A stretch of 64,000 nucleotides of DNA from Coprococcus aceti (GTDB lineage: Bacteria; Bacillota; Clostridia; Lachnospirales; Lachnospiraceae), in contig NZ_JAOQJT010000009.1 in the NCBI RefSeq assembly GCF_025567285.1, positions 1-64,000 of the forward strand. Direction: 5' to 3'. Position 1 is the stretch's first letter; the number at the start of each line of letters is the position of its first letter. Shown here piece by piece: positions 63,187 through 64,000 of the stretch. A program made the position numbers and the translations under genes. The notes beneath the pieces are model-generated. The model worked only from the letters and a program-made list of their open reading frames with translations. It did not search any database and was not told the DNA's origin.

Positions 63187-64000
63187 TTACTCAAAGTACC
63201 GTTTTATTTTGTCCTCCACCAAATTCGAACCGATCACAATTATGATCTCCTGCCCGTTCTCTATAGGTCTCACCTCGGTCTTTTTTGCCGTGGCGTTGAG
63301 CTCTATCCATCCGGTGTCATTTACAGGGAGAAAACCCTTGATTCTAAAGACATCTCCGCATTCCTTATCCGCAAATATATCCCTGACTATCGTCTCAAGC
63401 CGCTCCTGAGGCATGACCTTATTCATGATATATACCGAGTTAAACACATCACTTTGTTTGAACCATAATTTTACATAGTCGTTTAATTTGTATCCGGTTG
63501 ACATAAAACCTTCAAAGTCATCGTCCGTGAAATCATCCCAGTTCTTCTCCAGAACATCATCGCCGAACTGACGCTTACACTGGAATTCGGTGAGCACTTC
63601 ATTGATATATTCTATTGTGCTCCTCTTCTCATCCTCCGATGCATCCTGAACCTTGCTCATCACCAGAGTTCCACAGTTCGCAACCTCAGACGCAAGCACA
63701 TATCTGGACTGTCTGCTCATATCCCGGTCAAGTCCGGCATCGACTATGGAAATGATGCTTCCCACCTCATACCATCTGTCAAGTGGCTCCTCGTGGAGAA
63801 CGTCAAAGAATTCATCCACATCAAATATTCCGGACGGCTCAACAATGACTCTGTCATAGCCGCTCATCCCCATCGCTATGAGCTTTGTCTTGAACCTTCT
63901 CTTGTGACAGTCCTCGCCGCAGCCACCTGCCACCATCTCAGCATGACAGTTCTCGCCCATCACATCCTGAAGAAGCATCATGTCCACGTTGACTGCACCA
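63187..64000 (-). CDS. CobW/P47K-type GTP-binding protein, 5' end beyond the window
   Basis: Incomplete: the frame is open at the right edge (upstream residues read GAVNVDMM), so the Walker A motif and start are outside. The visible part has the switch EPSGIFDVDEFFDVL, IVDAG, and the CobW C-terminal domain FRIKGFLPVND and WIELNAT. The usual metal motif GCxCC is replaced by AGGCGEDCHKRR, with two cysteines three residues apart. COG0523 proteins deliver metals, often zinc, to enzymes; this variant may bind metal differently. Metal and client are not known. Confidence 0.85.
   Translation of the reverse strand, partial: GAVNVDMMLLQDVMGENCHAEMVAGGCGEDCHKRRFKTKLIAMGMSGYDRVIVEPSGIFDVDEFFDVLHEEPLDRWYEVGSIISIVDAGLDRDMSRQSRYVLASEVANCGTLVMSKVQDASEDEKRSTIEYINEVLTEFQCKRQFGDDVLEKNWDDFTDDDFEGFMSTGYKLNDYVKLWFKQSDVFNSVYIMNKVMPQERLETIVRDIFADKECGDVFRIKGFLPVNDTGWIELNATAKKTEVRPIENGQEIIIVIGSNLVEDKIKRYFE

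Overview
The window looks like chromosome from a Gram-positive, anaerobic member of the Lachnospiraceae (Clostridia; a Coprococcus/Roseburia-type gut organism is my best guess). The reasons are a PolC-type replicative polymerase, the gene order pyrH-frr-uppS-cdsA-dxr-rseP-ispG-polC, the cluster priA-def-fmt-rsmB-rlmN and stp-prkC-rsgA-rpe-thiN, a reverse rubrerythrin, a class 1B PyrD/PyrK pair, a CIRCE element, and strong AGGAGG ribosome-binding sites. GC is in the mid-40s by eye, except for the AT-rich left end. Most genes lie on the minus strand.

Layout. 1-1265: an AT-rich island carrying a lone reverse transcriptase of the defence/abortive-infection type, with its own terminator. 1266-12638: one long minus-strand transcription unit from an extended -10 promoter upstream of pyrH to the terminator after polC, covering UMP kinase, ribosome recycling, undecaprenyl-PP and CDP-DAG synthesis, the MEP isoprenoid pathway, a site-2 protease and the polymerase. 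12645-17546: an LCP cell-wall ligase, a HAD phosphatase, two convergent RlmH-like genes and a Na+/solute symporter. 17719-19908: a Na+/phosphate symporter on the plus strand. 19954-33309: thiN, rpe, rsgA, prkC, stp | rlmN, rsmB, fmt, def, priA, murE | rpoZ. 33387-38303: gmk, yicC, rqcH, glgA. 38396-41293: plus-strand DUF5721 gene and htpG. 41314-45192: map, an LtaS-like synthase, pyrE. 45272-53076: GGDEF/EAL protein, pyrD, pyrK, pyrF, a chorismate mutase-ACT protein, VanZ. 53238-64000: a surface/membrane protein, reverse rubrerythrin, a second EAL protein, an NhaD-TerD pair, two large unknown membrane proteins and a CobW-type GTPase open at the right edge.

Most of the window is ordinary housekeeping. 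The most unusual observation is the tail-to-tail pair of RlmH-like genes at 15222-16082. One keeps the SAM-binding SPOUT knot but has lost the conserved C-terminal YRA...YHK tail; the other keeps that tail but has lost the SAM-binding glycines and the MTFPH segment. Because RlmH is a homodimer reported to build its active site from the knot of one subunit and the tail of the other, the pair may form an obligate heterodimer. Other points of interest are the reverse transcriptase, a chorismate mutase-ACT protein with a collapsed prephenate dehydratase domain heading the pyr operon, a large c-di-GMP protein inside that operon, an HtpG with a charged linker under a perfect CIRCE element, and an NhaD-TerD gene pair.

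Coordinates of starts were revised wherever a ribosome-binding site pointed to an internal start; the reasoning is given in each entry. All family assignments are from reading motifs, not from searches.
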